Origin: Leptospiraceae bacterium
GTDB taxonomy: Bacteria; Spirochaetota; Leptospiria; Turneriellales; Turneriellaceae
DNA length: 14,542 nt
NCBI GenBank assembly: GCA_016788945.1
Contig: JAEUSA010000280.1
Span: 1 to 14,542 of the forward strand
Reading direction: 5' to 3'
In this document: positions 12,301 through 14,542 of the stretch, piece by piece
Numbering within the stretch: position 1 is the stretch's first letter
Layout: each line of letters begins with the position of its first letter
The notes under the pieces: model-generated
What the model was told of the DNA's origin: nothing
The model's database searches: none
What the model saw: only the letters and a program-made list of their open reading frames with translations
Program-made: the position numbers and the translations under genes

Positions 12301-14454
12301 ATGCACCGTTATGTATGGAGCGCGTTCGCCTTCTTGCTGGCCATTGATCTTACGGCGTGCGTCGGGAAAAGTACGCCTGAATTACTTGACGCGAAATTTC
12401 TCGGCAGCCCTACTGTTTCCCCTGCATATCCCACCAACGGTGCAGTGGACGTCGCTCTAAACCCGCGCATTCTTTTTACCTCAACACAAAAACTCAAAAC
12501 AGATTCCCTGCACGCCGGAATACAGCTGAAGCAAGGGGCTGTCGCGATTGGTTTCTCGGTCGTTGCGCTCTCGGATAATGTTTACGAAGTTTCTCCGCAA
12601 ACCAGCCTCGCGAGTGGTGTCAGTCACACGATACGCTATACCACCGGAATAGTCTCTATCTTTGGTTCTTCCCCGGTAACTGATACAGAGGTGAATTTTA
12701 CAACTCAGGATATCGACGCCCCGACTATTCAGAGTCATAACATCACCAACCTTGTGGAAGGTACGGCGGTCGCCAACTTAAGCGTCACGTTCAACAAGTC
12801 CGTAACCGGCGTAAGCCTTGCAGCAAACAGCATCACGGTCACTGCTGCGGAGGGTTGCCTGAACTGTGCATCGGCTTCGGCACTCTCTGGCTCAGGTGCC
12901 GGTCCTTATACGTTCCAGATCAGCAACCTGACTACTTTTACCACCTATCGGGTGACATTTGGAAACCTGATAAAAAATGCCTCCGGTGTGTCATTGCAGC
13001 CGGTTTCTTTGGAATTTACCGTCGGCCCCGCTATTACCTCTGCGACGACCGTAGCCTCGCAAGGATCTTTTTCCACTGGTTGGAACGCGCAGGATATGCC
13101 TCCAATTGTAAAGGTCGATTCGACAGGCAATATTTACATTGCGGGTTCGTTCAGCGGGACCACAAATTTTGGCGGGGGGAACGTTACGGCCACAAACGTA
13201 GCTCTTTATGTCGTGAAATTTAACTCGCTCAATGTTTTTCAATGGCAACGGGTTTTTAACATTACCTCAAACGCCAATGATGTTTTAGACCGCATGGTGG
13301 TTACGCCGACGGGGCCGGTTATTTCAGGCCGCTTTGGCGCTGATTTTAACTTTGGTACGGGCAGCGTGGGCTTTTTCGGTTCAACCGACGGGTTCCTCGC
13401 AAAGTTCGACGCAGCCACCGGAAATACGACTTGGGCAGCGCGTTGGGCGACCAGCAATGGGGGTAGCAATGATGCAATGCATGTGTTGGGTTATGATCCT
13501 GCAGGTTATGTTCTGGTGGAGGCTGATGCCAACGGTAGCCTTGGCGGCAGCTACCAATTAGGTTCCGCCATCGCCTCTGGTTGCTCGGCCGGTTCTGCGA
13601 CAACGACAGGCAGAACTGTCGCATTGGCAAATGGCGTACAATTATTAGCGCTGAGTGAGACCACAGGAGCATGCGCCTGGTCAGTCGATCTCGCCGCGAA
13701 TCATTATATACTTGATGTGGAGGTTGCATCAGGCAATCTTTTTATGACGGGGGTTTTTTCGTCAACGGGAGCAACGTGCTGCGGCCTGAGTTCGATGGCG
13801 CACGCTGGTAATGGTGATGCATTTGTGGCTCGTCTGCAGCTCAATGGTAGCGCTGTTCCGACGGCCGCAGGCGGTTTCGCGCGTGGTTTGGGCATTGCAG
13901 GCGCTGCAGAATCAGGACGGCACATTTCTGTTCATATGGCAGGCTCGAAAGTCTATATAGCAGGCAATACCAGCACTGCGACCAATCTTGGATGTTCGCC
14001 TACCAGCTGCGCAGCCGTGGGAAACTCCGGGGGAAGAGATACGTTCGTCGCTCAACTGCCGACGACCGGTGGGGCACCGGCTTGGGCCATTGGCATTGGC
14101 GGTTCCGCAGATGATTCTACTTCGGGGCTTTTCTTTACCAGCGGCCGACTCCGCTTGCTCGTGGATTATGACCTGACATTCTCGAATACCGCTGCAACTT
14201 TCGGTTGTGCATCATTCAAAGGCTTTGGATTGCGAGATCTGTTGCTCGTTTCGCTGAATAATACCGGTGCGGTTGAGGGCGCGCGTTTCTTTGGGGCTGC
14301 CTATAACGAAAAGAATGACGGTGGACCATCCTATTCACAGGGAACCACCGGTGCTCTATATCTCGGGTTGAATATGGCCAGCGGAAAAATTGGGAGTAAT
14401 GACGTTGCCAACGTGGCTTCGCAACCGGGAATCGTTTACTGGAAAATGGAGTAA
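12301..14454 (+). CDS. Exported lipoprotein: two Ig-like domains plus seven-bladed beta-propeller
   Basis: 717 aa, function unknown. Residues 1-20 form a lipoprotein signal with lipobox LTAC (Cys20), so the protein is acylated and on the envelope. About 36-133 is an Ig-like domain of the Big_5/SbsA type (SPAYPTNGAVDVALNPRI, ending VNFTTQD). About 140-241 is a second Ig-like domain. From about 249 there are seven SBBP-like repeats with strands such as GNIYIAGSF (276-284), SKVYIAGNT (549-557) and DAFVARL (506-512). The last repeat stops at its third strand, and GSFSTGW (255-261) before the first repeat can supply the missing one. An earlier in-frame TTG at 12262 would put charged and Cys residues ahead of the signal peptide, so I choose ATG 12301. 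No clear ribosome site is visible. Such proteins often act in adhesion or as surface scaffolds; that is a guess. Confidence 0.8.
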   Translation: MHRYVWSAFAFLLAIDLTACVGKSTPELLDAKFLGSPTVSPAYPTNGAVDVALNPRILFTSTQKLKTDSLHAGIQLKQGAVAIGFSVVALSDNVYEVSPQTSLASGVSHTIRYTTGIVSIFGSSPVTDTEVNFTTQDIDAPTIQSHNITNLVEGTAVANLSVTFNKSVTGVSLAANSITVTAAEGCLNCASASALSGSGAGPYTFQISNLTTFTTYRVTFGNLIKNASGVSLQPVSLEFTVGPAITSATTVASQGSFSTGWNAQDMPPIVKVDSTGNIYIAGSFSGTTNFGGGNVTATNVALYVVKFNSLNVFQWQRVFNITSNANDVLDRMVVTPTGPVISGRFGADFNFGTGSVGFFGSTDGFLAKFDAATGNTTWAARWATSNGGSNDAMHVLGYDPAGYVLVEADANGSLGGSYQLGSAIASGCSAGSATTTGRTVALANGVQLLALSETTGACAWSVDLAANHYILDVEVASGNLFMTGVFSSTGATCCGLSSMAHAGNGDAFVARLQLNGSAVPTAAGGFARGLGIAGAAESGRHISVHMAGSKVYIAGNTSTATNLGCSPTSCAAVGNSGGRDTFVAQLPTTGGAPAWAIGIGGSADDSTSGLFFTSGRLRLLVDYDLTFSNTAATFGCASFKGFGLRDLLLVSLNNTGAVEGARFFGAAYNEKNDGGPSYSQGTTGALYLGLNMASGKIGSNDVANVASQPGIVYWKME

Positions 14455-14512
14455 TCCGTTGATTGAGAAACCGCATCGCCGCCCGGTAATTTGTTATGCA
14501 TATTCAAAAAAC

Positions 14513-14540
14513 TTGCCGGCGTGTCGAAGATATGTATATT
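14513..14540 (+). promoter_or_regulatory. Possible promoter at the right edge
   Basis: TTGCCG (14513-14518, 4 of 6) and TATATT (14535-14540, 5 of 6) are separated by 16 bases, in the 88-base non-coding end after the lipoprotein stop. It would drive a gene beyond the window. No terminator hairpin is evident between the lipoprotein stop and this site. Confidence 0.35.
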
Positions 14541-14542
14541 AA

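Overview
This window comes from a diderm (Gram-negative-type) bacterium with moderately high GC. It carries a beta-barrel outer-membrane protein ending in Phe, an Mla-type lipid-transport ABC system and a large exported lipoprotein. A Leptospirales-type spirochaete (Turneriella/Leptonema-like) would fit the GC, the permissive lipobox and the mix of families. That is inference from gene content; no rRNA or other phylogenetic marker is present. I see no tRNA, rRNA, CRISPR array, insertion sequence or phage gene. Coding density is very high: the longest gap inside the window is 72 bases.

Left part (1-2312): an adenosine deaminase-family gene (+), a small outer-membrane barrel protein on the opposite strand, and a CcmH-like Cys-rich membrane protein (+). 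The barrel gene overlaps the deaminase tail to tail. Its start codon overlaps the start codon of the ccmH-like gene.

Centre (2320-10431, all minus strand, so read right to left): a seven-gene run. The order is radical SAM protein, His-rich cation diffusion facilitator, a 914-aa multidomain membrane protein with Tim44-like and zinc-ribbon parts, MlaE permease, MlaF ATPase, and two tandem MCE-domain (MlaD-like) proteins. Three junctions are 4-base ATGA overlaps and two are 4-base gaps. The only larger gap (34 bases, 8470-8503) contains a near-consensus sigma70 promoter whose predicted start site falls on the GTG start of the 914-aa gene. The cluster may therefore be two transcription units: radical SAM plus exporter, and Tim44-like protein plus Mla transporter. 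No MlaA, MlaB or MlaC is visible here.

Right part (10498-14542, plus strand): a full-length alpha-phosphohexomutase (phosphoglucomutase/phosphomannomutase), then a lipoprotein with two Ig-like domains and a predicted seven-bladed, Velcro-closed beta-propeller. A possible promoter at the right edge would serve a gene outside the window.

The most interesting part is the coupling of an unusual Ser-rich, Tim44-like, double-zinc-ribbon membrane protein to an Mla lipid transporter.
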